64,000 nucleotides of DNA from JAGQVA01 sp033764335 (lineage in GTDB: Bacteria > Bacteroidota > Bacteroidia > J057). The translations under genes were made by a program, and so were the position numbers. The stretch lies in NCBI GenBank assembly GCA_033764335.1, contig JANRJC010000051.1:62001-126000 (forward strand), read 5' to 3'. The notes beneath the pieces were generated by a model that was not told the origin of the DNA, searched no databases, and worked only from the letters and a program-made list of their open reading frames with translations. This document shows positions 17,597 through 25,753 of this stretch, piece by piece; position 1 is the first letter of the stretch; every line of letters begins with the position of its first letter.

Positions 17597-17616
17597 TTAC
17601 CCCGTTAACGGGGTAA
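17597..17616. promoter_or_regulatory. Perfect 20-bp palindrome upstream of the HAD gene
   Basis: TTACCCCGTTAACGGGGTAA is self-complementary over its full length with no spacer. It lies 58-77 bp upstream of the HAD start and 82 bp past the end of the TRIC-family gene. There is no T-run on either side, and a spacer-free palindrome forms a poor RNA hairpin, so a binding site for a dimeric regulator is more likely than a terminator. Confidence 0.5.
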
Positions 17617-17697
17617 ATGTACAAATTGTTTTTCGAAACTTAGAACTACAATATTAAATATTTCTATATTTTTTTCTAATATTTTTTGTAGAAATTC

Positions 17698-18300
17698 TTA
17701 TTTCAAAGGAGGGAATGCCCATTTTTTATAAACAGCGAGCGAACGAATGGTAATCGTGGCTACAACCGTAAGTCCCAAGCGAAGATTGTGATCCAGTGGG
17801 GTTTCTCGAAGCAAAAGGTAAATAATGCCGCCTGCCAGACAGGCCGTTGCGTAGATTTCTTTTCGGAAAATGAGGGGAACCCGATTGGAAAGGGTATCTC
17901 TTATTACTCCGCCAAAAACCGCCGAAACAATGCCCATCATCAGGGCAACTCCTGAAGAAAGACCGTAGTCAAGGGTTTTTTGAAGACCTAAAACGGTAAA
18001 AAGACCGATACCGATGGTATCAAACCAAAACATGGTTTTCGTGAGTTTCTGAATATGAGTGTGAAAAATCACCGAAACCACAATTGCCAGAACAATCGCC
18101 ACAAGGTAATTTTGATCTTTCATCCACCCTACCGGCGTACTTCCAATGAGTAGGTCGCGCACCGTACCACCGCCTACGGCTGTCACAAAGGCAATTACTG
18201 CCGCCCCGAAAATGTCCATTTTGCTTTCGCGTGCTGCGTTTACTCCGCTGATGGCAAAAACAAAAGTCCCGACCAAATCCGCTGCATAAATCACGTTCAT
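17698..18300 (-). CDS. TRIC-family membrane channel (YicG/UPF0126)
   Basis: This 200-residue protein is almost entirely membrane helix (about six or seven segments) and shows two homologous halves, each with a glycine-rich signature: VTAVGGGTVRDLLIG in the first and SAVFGGVIRDTLSN in the second. These are typical of the prokaryotic trimeric intracellular cation channel family, which forms homotrimeric K+-permeable pores in the inner membrane. It is separated by three bases from the upstream kinase-like gene and probably co-transcribed with it. Physiological role unknown. Confidence 0.88.
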   Translation of the reverse strand: MNVIYAADLVGTFVFAISGVNAARESKMDIFGAAVIAFVTAVGGGTVRDLLIGSTPVGWMKDQNYLVAIVLAIVVSVIFHTHIQKLTKTMFWFDTIGIGLFTVLGLQKTLDYGLSSGVALMMGIVSAVFGGVIRDTLSNRVPLIFRKEIYATACLAGGIIYLLLRETPLDHNLRLGLTVVATITIRSLAVYKKWAFPPLK

Positions 18301-18303
18301 GGT

Positions 18304-19332
18304 TTAGTTGTTGTCAATCAGAATTTCCAGGCTCAGGTTTACAATTTCGCCCATCGTAGAGCAGTGGATAAACCGATTATCTTGATAATGATCCGCAAGT
18401 TCCTGTTTTAGCTGGTCAATGTACTCTTCCCGAGACAACCGCGAACGCACCATATACCGCATCAAATCGTTGATCTGCTGACTGGAGTAGCGAATCCTGC
18501 TGGCGATCATGGCGCGTTCTTCTTTTTGGTACTGCCTTACCGTCGTTGCATTCATGTGTTTGAGTCCGACGTCAATGATGGCCATGTTTTGTTTGAAATA
18601 TTGGGGCATATAAATGCTTTTCCGGGGTTCATAAGACTGCTGGTCGAAGTCTATGGCCCGGATTCGGTAATGAACATCTTCGAAGTCGGGCATAATCTCC
18701 ACTACATAGTTGCTGGAGTGCATGTCGCCGAGCAGCCGCACAAAACATCTTTCGTTGAATTTGACAAATTCTTTGGCCAGGCGAATTTCGTTTACAACCT
18801 TGCCCTCCATCAGGTACTGACTGATAAAATCCTGCCCCGGAATCCCGGCGATATGCTCTTCAATCAGCGTATCTTTGTCCACGACATAACTTATGCGGTT
18901 CGGGGAGAGGATATGTTCCAACTCCAGTCCATAGATGCGGGAGGCGTCGGCATTTTTGATGTAAAAATAGTCGAAATTGTCGTTGATATTATTGACAATC
19001 CGCACGCGGAAAGGTTGGGAGTTGCCGTAGAGGCAGAGATCAATTCGATCCACGTAGAGGTGTTGCATCACCGACAGATCGCCGTTGGCTTTGAGGATGG
19101 CGTAGATTTGTTTCAACGACTGATTGATATGTTTCAGGTCGTCCTGGGCGTATAGCAGGGAAATCCAAAAAGTATCATTGCCAAACTTGTCGTACAGGGT
19201 TACCCCTTCGCTGTAGCGCAGTAGGTCGGCGTAGAGGATCGGAAGACTCATCTCTCTGCCGTAAGTTTTGAGGTATTTCCGCAACCCTTCGTCCACCGGG
19301 TAGGGAATTTTTTTTTCGAAAATTCGGGCCAT
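18304..19332 (-). CDS. Putative APH/choline-kinase-fold protein
   Basis: I do not know a named family for this 342-residue protein, but it carries the two hallmark motifs of aminoglycoside phosphotransferase/choline kinase folds: a catalytic loop GDMHSSN (residues 202-208, compare GDLHPGN) and a metal-binding IDFD (227-230). Before them, EEHIAGIPGQDF fits the hinge region of such kinases. The first ~110 residues are less clear, so ATP binding is not certain. The ATG at 19332 is chosen over one seven codons upstream because MARIFEKK begins the conserved-looking part; both are possible. It probably forms an operon with the TRIC-family channel. Substrate unknown. Confidence 0.6.
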   Translation of the reverse strand: MARIFEKKIPYPVDEGLRKYLKTYGREMSLPILYADLLRYSEGVTLYDKFGNDTFWISLLYAQDDLKHINQSLKQIYAILKANGDLSVMQHLYVDRIDLCLYGNSQPFRVRIVNNINDNFDYFYIKNADASRIYGLELEHILSPNRISYVVDKDTLIEEHIAGIPGQDFISQYLMEGKVVNEIRLAKEFVKFNERCFVRLLGDMHSSNYVVEIMPDFEDVHYRIRAIDFDQQSYEPRKSIYMPQYFKQNMAIIDVGLKHMNATTVRQYQKEERAMIASRIRYSSQQINDLMRYMVRSRLSREEYIDQLKQELADHYQDNRFIHCSTMGEIVNLSLEILIDNN

Positions 19333-19542
19333 GGGATTAAGATACAATTGCAAAGGAAGGAATCAAAAATAAGGATTCGGAGAATTTTGCTTTAATTTGG
19401 GGGAGATATTTTTGTTTATTGGGTAATTCTCCCAATGGGTGGAATTATAGGCATTCTGGCACTGGATTTGAGGCAGAATAAGCGTTTGATTCAACCCAAC
19501 AGAGACACACCCAAATCGTGTACGTTTCAAGTTAAGCATCCC

Positions 19543-21081
19543 ATGGTGTCAGGTACTAGTCGTTCTCTATCCTTACTGTTTGTAATTGGGCTTTTCTGTT
19601 TTTCCACAGCAAATGCTCAACCAATGGCAGGGGTTGAAAAAAAATATGAATTTTCTTTCATCCGCGAGGATATCAACCAGATAGACAATTACTCCAAAGG
19701 TTTAAAAAACTTTTACGAGCAGTTGTATCTTCTGGAACAGGGCCGCCGCCGCACAGTGAATATTGTGCATATCGGCGATTCTCATATTCAGGCAGACTGG
19801 TTTTCGGGAATGGTACGTACCCGTCTTCAGACTCAGTTTGGCTCCGCCGGAAGAGGATTGGTTTTCCCTTACAGCGTCGCGAAAACCAATAGCCCCGCCG
19901 ACATAAAATCATACAGCAGTACTCCCTGGGACGCCCGGAGAAATGTAAATACTTACAGTACGATCCCCACCGGTATCAGCGGCATCAGCCTGAAAACCTA
20001 TACCAGCAATTTCCTTCTGAAACTGGAAATCACTAATTACCCCGAAAAAATTGACTACCGGTTTAATAAAATCACCCTTTTTACCGATAAAGGCCCCCGT
20101 AACTATGATATAAAAGTCAATAGCCCTGCGGATATTCCCGCTTATCAGGCTCCTCTACCCGCCCTGACTGCCGTCAATCAGACCCGCATCGCCGCTGAAA
20201 ATGACGTTTATCACGAAGTAAAACCGGGCGAATCCCTCGGTATCATTTCGGCGATGTACAAGGTCTCGATTGAAGACCTGCGCCGCCTCAACAATATCGA
20301 GGGAAATATCATCTATGCAGGCCAGAAAATACGGGTAAAACAAACACAAATTTTCCGCAGCGGTACGGAGACTTTCGTACAGAAAAACCTCGGTTCTGAG
20401 TTTCAAAAAGACCAGGGAGCGCCGCGGGGGGATTACTCCGGCGGCACCACGCATTTTGCCAGTACCGTTTATCTCCCGCAACCGGTCAACACCGTTTATC
20501 TTCGCGGAGAAAAAAATAAAGAAACGCAGCAGGAAGCCACTATTTACGGCATGGTTCTCGAAAATTATGACCAGTCGGGCATACTCTACCACATGATCGG
20601 GGTTAATGGTGCACGTTTTGACCACTACAACCAATCTGAGTATTTTATGGATCAACTCCATGCACTGAAACCAGATCTGATCATCATTTCCCTCGGTACC
20701 AATGAGACAATGGGCGATGGATTTAACCGCAATACTTTTTTTAACCAGATGGATGAGTTTATTTATTTACTCGAACAACACACACCTCATGCCGATATTC
20801 TTATCACAACTCCCCCCGACGCGCTGAGAGCCGGTCGTTATCCCAATCAAAACGTACCGGCGGCTCGGGATGTGATCCTGGGCTATGCTCTTTCTAATGA
20901 TCTTTCCTGCTGGAATTTTTTCGATGTAATGGGAGGTACCGGGTCTATTCAAAACTGGTACTCCTCCGGGTTAGCTCAAAAAGACCGGCTTCATCTTACT
21001 CGTACTGGTTATGAACTTCAAGGCGTACTTCTGTATGAAGCATTAATGAAAGGTTATGGTGCTTACAGAGCTAATAGATAA
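19543..21081 (+). CDS. Secreted SGNH hydrolase with internal LysM domain
   Basis: From ATG 19543 the protein (512 residues) starts with a clear signal peptide (LLFVIGLFCFSTANAQ). The SGNH esterase blocks are VHIGDSHIQADW with nucleophile S80, SLGTNE for the oxyanion residue, and DRLHLTRTGY with D481 and H484. A LysM domain (~223-270, YHEVKPGESLGIISAMYKVS) is inserted between blocks I and III and should bind peptidoglycan or chitin-like glycan. The frame is open 36 codons upstream of the chosen start but that part lacks a signal. It overlaps the MBOAT gene by 26 bp; such pairs O-acetylate or deacetylate envelope polysaccharides. Confidence 0.85.
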   Translation: MVSGTSRSLSLLFVIGLFCFSTANAQPMAGVEKKYEFSFIREDINQIDNYSKGLKNFYEQLYLLEQGRRRTVNIVHIGDSHIQADWFSGMVRTRLQTQFGSAGRGLVFPYSVAKTNSPADIKSYSSTPWDARRNVNTYSTIPTGISGISLKTYTSNFLLKLEITNYPEKIDYRFNKITLFTDKGPRNYDIKVNSPADIPAYQAPLPALTAVNQTRIAAENDVYHEVKPGESLGIISAMYKVSIEDLRRLNNIEGNIIYAGQKIRVKQTQIFRSGTETFVQKNLGSEFQKDQGAPRGDYSGGTTHFASTVYLPQPVNTVYLRGEKNKETQQEATIYGMVLENYDQSGILYHMIGVNGARFDHYNQSEYFMDQLHALKPDLIIISLGTNETMGDGFNRNTFFNQMDEFIYLLEQHTPHADILITTPPDALRAGRYPNQNVPAARDVILGYALSNDLSCWNFFDVMGGTGSIQNWYSSGLAQKDRLHLTRTGYELQGVLLYEALMKGYGAYRANR

Positions 21082-22870
21082 ACTAAAAGAGTACCTGGCT
21101 TACAACCCGAAGGAACCGCTCATGTTTAACAGCGGTCCTTTTCTGTTTATGTTCCTTATTTTTCTGGGTATATACATTGCGCTCGTCAACCGGAAAACGC
21201 TCCGGGTAGTGTATATCCTCGCCTTTTCACTGTTTTTTTACTACAAATCCAGCGGAATATTCTACCTCCTCCTCCTGGTGTCCACCGTTATAGATTATAC
21301 CCTGGGGTTTTTGATTTACATTTATCATCCCGGGCACAAACACATTGTAAACAAACAGATCTTGCCCGGAATCCGGATGGATGTCATTGACCTCTCCCAT
21401 GAATTTACCGTCATCCCCCGCAAAGGGCTAGGGGTTCTCTACAACTTCCTGACCGATCTTTCTTTTCGTTTTCTCACGATATTCATCACTCTGCTCGACC
21501 GCCTGATAGACCGATTTATAAGGCCTGAAAAAGAATTCGCCAAAAGAAAATTTTACCTTATCCTCAGTATCGTCGCTAATCTGGGACTGCTGGCATACTT
21601 TAAATATACCAATTTTTTTATTGATACGCTGAATACGATCGGTGGATTTGATCTTTCCTTCCCCAATATTTTCCTTCCCGTGGGAATCTCGTTTTACACA
21701 TTCCAGACGATGAGTTATTCAATAGACATCTACCGGAAAAAACTGCCTCCGGTGATGAATCTGCTGGATTTTGCCTTTTTTGTGAGTTTTTTCCCGCAGT
21801 TGGTGGCGGGTCCTATTGTACGTGCTACCGATTTTATTCCCCAGATACGAGAGACAATACGGGTTTCTTACGAGGACATTGGGCGGGGTTTTTTGCTGAT
21901 CTGTACCGGCCTGTTTAAAAAAGCGGTTATTTCCGATTATATCAGCATCAATTTTGTGGATCGGGTGTTCGAAGATCCTACACTTTATACGGGGTTTGAA
22001 AACCTGATGGGGGTCTATGGATATGCGCTTCAGATTTATTGCGATTTTTCGGGTTATTCGGACATGGCTATCGGCCTGGGATTGCTGATGGGATTCACCC
22101 TCCCGGTCAATTTTAATGCTCCCTATCAGTCCACCAGCATCCAGGAATTCTGGCGGAGGTGGCATATTTCGCTTTCGACCTGGCTTCGCGACTATTTGTA
22201 TATTTCCCTCGGAGGCAACCGCCGGGGCAAATTCCGCACTTATCTCAACCTCCTCATCACGATGGTACTCGGAGGGCTTTGGCACGGGGCTTCGTGGAAG
22301 TTTGTCTTCTGGGGGTTTCTTCACGGCATTGCCCTGGCCTTGGATCGTGTGTCGCAGGACATAAGGGAGTATCTCTCCCGGCGGTTCGTTGAGTTTATGG
22401 ACTGGCTCGACCAGCGTGCCCTGCTCAAAGAAAAAGGTACCGATACCACCAGCCGCCTGGGAGAAGTGATTCGCCAGATACAATGGTTTATGCAGGGCTG
22501 GGTATCACTGGTACTCAGCGTGGTACTGCACCTCGGGGGAGTGTTTTTCACCTTTCATTTTGTGTGTTTCTGTTGGATATTTTTCCGCGCTCAGTCTTTT
22601 GCAATGGGTTGGGAAATGATCGCCCAGATTATGTACAATTTTCAGGGACAGATTGCCTGGCAGGTGCTGACGGGTTATCGTGAAGTCTTTCTGTTGATGT
22701 TGTTGGGATATATTCTGCATTTCCTCCCCGATGAAGTGGACGGATTTGTCGAAAGACGTTTTATCACTTCTCCCATGATCGTCAAATCGGTGGCATTGGC
22801 TCTCGTGATCTGGATGGTGGTTCAGACTCGTTCCGCAGATATTCAGCCGTTTATTTATTACCAGTTTTGA
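21056..22870 (+). CDS. MBOAT-family polysaccharide O-acyltransferase (AlgI/PatA/DltB-like)
   Basis: This 604-residue inner-membrane protein has roughly ten or more hydrophobic segments and the MBOAT core motifs: FFPQLVAGPIVRATDF, FCDFSGYSDMAIGLGLLMGF, EFWRRWHISLSTWLRDYLYI and GLWHGASWKF, where H410 is the catalytic histidine. Enzymes of this kind move acetyl groups from acetyl-CoA across the membrane to alginate, peptidoglycan or other polymers, usually with an SGNH partner, which here is the gene directly upstream. It has an unusually large loop around residues 90-160. Target polymer not identifiable. Confidence 0.92.
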   Translation: MVLTELIDKLKEYLAYNPKEPLMFNSGPFLFMFLIFLGIYIALVNRKTLRVVYILAFSLFFYYKSSGIFYLLLLVSTVIDYTLGFLIYIYHPGHKHIVNKQILPGIRMDVIDLSHEFTVIPRKGLGVLYNFLTDLSFRFLTIFITLLDRLIDRFIRPEKEFAKRKFYLILSIVANLGLLAYFKYTNFFIDTLNTIGGFDLSFPNIFLPVGISFYTFQTMSYSIDIYRKKLPPVMNLLDFAFFVSFFPQLVAGPIVRATDFIPQIRETIRVSYEDIGRGFLLICTGLFKKAVISDYISINFVDRVFEDPTLYTGFENLMGVYGYALQIYCDFSGYSDMAIGLGLLMGFTLPVNFNAPYQSTSIQEFWRRWHISLSTWLRDYLYISLGGNRRGKFRTYLNLLITMVLGGLWHGASWKFVFWGFLHGIALALDRVSQDIREYLSRRFVEFMDWLDQRALLKEKGTDTTSRLGEVIRQIQWFMQGWVSLVLSVVLHLGGVFFTFHFVCFCWIFFRAQSFAMGWEMIAQIMYNFQGQIAWQVLTGYREVFLLMLLGYILHFLPDEVDGFVERRFITSPMIVKSVALALVIWMVVQTRSADIQPFIYYQF

Positions 22871-24093
22871 TCAATCGCTGTGTCATCATCGGGGCCGGTC
22901 ATGCCGCTGCACAACTTGCCCCCAGCCTCCGGCAATACGGCTGGACGGGAGAAATTCTGGTCATCGGTGAAGAACCCATTCTCCCCTATAACCGCCCCAC
23001 ACTTTCAAAAGAATTCCTCCTGGGCAAAAAAAATGAAGACCAGCTTTTCATACGTGGAGCAGGTTTGTATGAAAAATCCGACATCCTTTTTCTCCTCAAT
23101 ACTCGTGTCGAAAAAATAGACAGGCAAAATAAAACCCTGCTTCTCGACAACGGAGATATTCTGCCCTATACGAAACTGGCCATTACCACCGGGGCAAGGG
23201 TACGAAAACTAAGCCTTCCCGGAGCGACCCTGCCCGGTGTGTTTTATCTGCGAAACCTCGGAGATTCTAAGGCCATTCGCGCCGCTGCCAAACCCGGTGG
23301 TACAGCCGTGGTAGTCGGAGGGGGGTATATCGGACTGGAAGTAGCTGCCGCTCTGAGGTCGCTCGGGATGAAGGTGCAACTCCTCGAAGCGGCGGAACGT
23401 TTGCTTTCCCGTGTAACACATCCGCTTGTCTCTGCATTTTATAACCGCATTCACCAGGAAGAAGGTGTGGAAATCCTGACCGGGCAGAAAATAGTCGGTA
23501 TTGAACAAAATACAGCTTTTTTGCAAATCACTACCACTACCGAAGACGGCTTGCAAAACTCCTGCGACCTGATTGTCGTCGGGGTAGGGGTGGAGCCGGA
23601 AACTTCCCTCGCCCAGGCCTGCGGACTTGAAGTGGGAGACGGCATTGTCGTAAATGAATATGCACAAACCAGCGACCCCGACATTGTAGCAGCGGGCGAT
23701 TGTACGTGGTTTCCCAGTCATCTGTATGGTTACAACACAAGGCTCGAATCCGTTCCCCATGCCACGGATCAGGCCAAATCCGCTGCCGCTGCTATATGCG
23801 GACAGCAGATTCGCTACGAGGCCCTGCCGTGGTTCTGGTCAGAGCAATACGATGTGCGGCTGCAAATCGCAGGCCTGTATCAGGGGTATGATGAAATAGT
23901 GGTAAAAGGTGAGCCGGCGGAAGGGCGGAGTTTTACGGTATGGTATCTCCGGGACGGGAAAGTGATTGCAGCAGATTGTGTAAACCGTCCTAAGGATTTT
24001 ATTGTCGCCAGGCAATTGATCCCGATGCAGCGCCGCATAGCCGCGCATCTGCTGGCAGATGAAAATTACGATCTGCGGGCAGAAATGAAATAA
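22867..24093 (+). CDS. FAD-dependent ferredoxin/rubredoxin reductase-type oxidoreductase
   Basis: Two dinucleotide-binding motifs are present: IIGAGHAAAQLAPSL at the N-terminus for FAD and VVVGGGYIGLEVAAALRSLG near residue 150 for NAD(P)H. Between and after them are YNRPTLSKEFL and the FAD-binding VAAGDCTWFPS typical of putidaredoxin reductase/ferredoxin reductase proteins, and the C-terminal WFWSEQYDVRLQIAG matches the reductase C-terminal domain. Length is 408 residues. The start is TTG at 22867, overlapping the MBOAT stop, since the Rossmann strand begins almost at once. Partner ferredoxin or monooxygenase not found nearby. Confidence 0.88.
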   Translation: MINRCVIIGAGHAAAQLAPSLRQYGWTGEILVIGEEPILPYNRPTLSKEFLLGKKNEDQLFIRGAGLYEKSDILFLLNTRVEKIDRQNKTLLLDNGDILPYTKLAITTGARVRKLSLPGATLPGVFYLRNLGDSKAIRAAAKPGGTAVVVGGGYIGLEVAAALRSLGMKVQLLEAAERLLSRVTHPLVSAFYNRIHQEEGVEILTGQKIVGIEQNTAFLQITTTTEDGLQNSCDLIVVGVGVEPETSLAQACGLEVGDGIVVNEYAQTSDPDIVAAGDCTWFPSHLYGYNTRLESVPHATDQAKSAAAAICGQQIRYEALPWFWSEQYDVRLQIAGLYQGYDEIVVKGEPAEGRSFTVWYLRDGKVIAADCVNRPKDFIVARQLIPMQRRIAAHLLADENYDLRAEMK

Positions 24094-24103
24094 AAGCGGT
24101 ATA

Positions 24104-24301
24104 TTACTGAAGGAGTTGTTGCCCTTTGGAGAGCGTGTCGTGCCATACAACCCCCACGGTAGAGTCGAGCAAAGATTGCGGCGTATGGACGATTTTGGTA
24201 TTGTCTGCAACCGGAGCCGGCGTCTGAAAAAGCGCATACAGCGTAACCACCAGCAGGAGGATGGAGACGATGAGGGTGATTATGTAACGCAACTTTTTCA
24301 T
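24104..24301 (-). CDS. Small single-pass membrane protein, unknown
   Basis: A 65-residue frame with an N-terminal basic residue pair and one strong hydrophobic helix (YIITLIVSILLLVVTLYALF, residues 6-25), followed by a polar tail. The layout is that of a real small membrane protein, but I see no family motif and no good operon partner: it is convergent with the FAD reductase gene (10 bp apart) and has no gene close upstream. Confidence 0.5.
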   Translation of the reverse strand: MKKLRYIITLIVSILLLVVTLYALFQTPAPVADNTKIVHTPQSLLDSTVGVVWHDTLSKGQQLLQ

Positions 24302-24445
24302 AAGAGGACAACTGCTACGATGAATACAATCAAAAGTATTGATCCCCTACGACAAATGACAGACAAACTGAGCGAACGTGCGTTTTTACTGATTAAACGT
24401 GTCGTTTGGGGGTGTGAAGCTTATGGAAAGCGAATGGTTTTTCGA

Positions 24446-24475
24446 TCTCAAGGGTAACAATACCCTTAAATGAGA
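24446..24475. repeat. Intergenic hairpin
   Basis: TCTCA plus AGGGTA pairs with TACCCT plus TGAGA around an ACAA loop, with three unpaired A residues (and a T) on the right arm. No T-run follows in either direction, so it does not look like a standard terminator. It may be a processed RNA end or a remnant. Confidence 0.4.
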
Positions 24476-24599
24476 CCCTCCATCTGGCAAATGCCTGGTG
24501 TGATTGTGTGATGGAATTGAGAATTCAACTCTGCCCCATATCGCGTGCAGGAGACAGCCTGATTGCCCCTCGAAACTATAGATATAAATAATCTGGAAC

Positions 24600-24740
24600 A
24601 TGTCGCTGAATAGAATACCTCCCCAATTTGTGCTATTTTTTATTTGTGCAATGGGCGTTACGGGTTGTGCGTTTTCGGGGCAAACGGAGCCTTGTGAAGA
24701 TGCGGTTTTTTTTGCGCAATGGGATAGTATTCTCGACTAG
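24600..24740 (+). pseudogene. Possible lipoprotein start, truncated
   Basis: An ATG at 24600 opens 46 codons that look like a lipoprotein signal: a hydrophobic stretch (FVLFFICAM) and a lipobox VTGC with the cysteine at position 23, then TAG at 24738. Downstream, other frames carry short protein-like stretches (for example GLRDLGVWFNPL and SLFGLGYGGSFYAWKVVW) broken by stops and shifts. This suggests the remains of a longer surface lipoprotein gene, but a chance frame is also possible. Confidence 0.25.
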
Positions 24741-24971
24741 CGGAAAAAACCACCGGTTTGAGAGATTTAGGCGTGTGGTTTAATCCCTTGACCTTATAGG
24801 GCGATTGTTCGGTTATGGGGGGATCACTTTTTGGACTAGGCTATGGTGGCAGTTTTTATGCCTGGAAAGTAGTATGGCGGAGGGATTGAAAAAAGAGGCT
24901 TACTATGTGCATAGTGGGATTTATTCCGTATATTCGCAGTAGTGCCTTGTGCCCGTAAAGAGCCAAAATAT

Positions 24972-25196
24972 ATGATCATTACCATTGAGACATCCGGAAT
25001 GCAAGAAGTAGAGCAACTGTTGCTTTTCCTCAAAAGCCTGAATATCACCCAGGTGAAAATCGAACCGCCGTTGCCTCAACCGGCCCTTACGCCGGGAGAT
25101 AAAACCCTGTCTCCTTCCGCCCTTTTTGGTATTTGGAAAAAACAACCCCGAACCTTGGAAGCGATTCGAGCCTCCGCTTGGGAACGCAAAAAATAA
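24972..25196 (+). CDS. Putative antitoxin of a PIN-domain toxin
   Basis: A 74-residue acidic-to-basic small protein whose stop lies six bases before a PIN-domain toxin. It has an N-terminal strand-helix (MIITIETSGMQEVEQLLLFLKSLN) and a C-terminal SALFGIWKKQPRTLEAIRASAWERKK, a pattern of small antitoxins in Bacteroidota that bind the toxin with the C-terminal tail. I start at ATG 24972; an upstream in-frame ATG would add ten unlikely residues. No ribbon-helix-helix or AbrB motif is obvious, so the DNA-binding type is uncertain. Confidence 0.65.
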   Translation: MIITIETSGMQEVEQLLLFLKSLNITQVKIEPPLPQPALTPGDKTLSPSALFGIWKKQPRTLEAIRASAWERKK

Positions 25197-25202
25197 ACGG
25201 AA

Positions 25203-25580
25203 ATGGTACTGTGTGATACCAATATATTGATTAGTGCTTTCAATGGCAGGGTAGATACGATTGAACAATTAAATCAAATCGGCCTCTCCGAAATCGTTTT
25301 ATCTGCGGTCACCGTAATGGAGCTTTTTCAGGGTATGGGAAACAAGGCCGAGCTTTCCAAAACCAAAAAACAGATACGATTTTACGATGTGATTCAGATT
25401 GACCGGAAAATATCCGAAAAGGCAATTGAATTTATCGAAAGGTTTAAACTTAGCCACGGCTTGCAAATTCCTGACGCGATTATCGGTGCTACGGGTATAG
25501 TCTATCAAATCCCGCTTTATACCTATAATGTAAAAGATTTTCATTTTTTGCCAGGAGTAATTTTTTATGAACCCGTATAA
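25203..25580 (+). CDS. PIN-domain ribonuclease toxin (VapC-like)
   Basis: The 125-residue protein has the acidic residues of the PIN active site: D5 in LCDTNILI, E40 in VMELFQG, D91 in IPDAIIGAT and D112 in NVKDF. VapC toxins cleave tRNA or rRNA and are silenced by the antitoxin encoded just upstream. All catalytic positions are intact, so it is probably functional. The pair sits beside a decayed stretch, which fits the mobility of such modules. Confidence 0.88.
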   Translation: MVLCDTNILISAFNGRVDTIEQLNQIGLSEIVLSAVTVMELFQGMGNKAELSKTKKQIRFYDVIQIDRKISEKAIEFIERFKLSHGLQIPDAIIGATGIVYQIPLYTYNVKDFHFLPGVIFYEPV

Positions 25581-25753
25581 AGGGACTGTGTGTGTTTGAG
25601 GAGGGGAATGATCCTAGTTTCATTGCTACCCGATTCGGAGATCACGGTGGTTATTAAAAAGCAAGCAGTCCGACCCACCAAAGGTCTTGTGGATATTTCT
25701 CTTATCCTTCTCTCCCTTTTCCTTCGTAACTTACGCGGTACAAATCTGTACCT

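Larger units (their letters stand above)
24302..24971. other. Gene-poor, probably decayed interval
   Basis: No convincing full gene lies in these 670 bp. They contain a possible 45-codon frame at 24320-24457 starting MNTIKSIDPLR, without family resemblance, a hairpin at 24446-24475, and the short lipoprotein-like start at 24600 described separately. Stops fall in every frame between 24740 and 24930. Confidence 0.6.

Noticed and set aside
21719..22483. 254-codon minus-strand frame inside the MBOAT gene
   Set aside because: Antisense to conserved MBOAT motifs; low-complexity polar composition.
24116..24457. 113-codon plus-strand frame
   Set aside because: Its first half is antisense to a better small membrane protein; only the last 45 codons lie in free DNA and they show no family signal.
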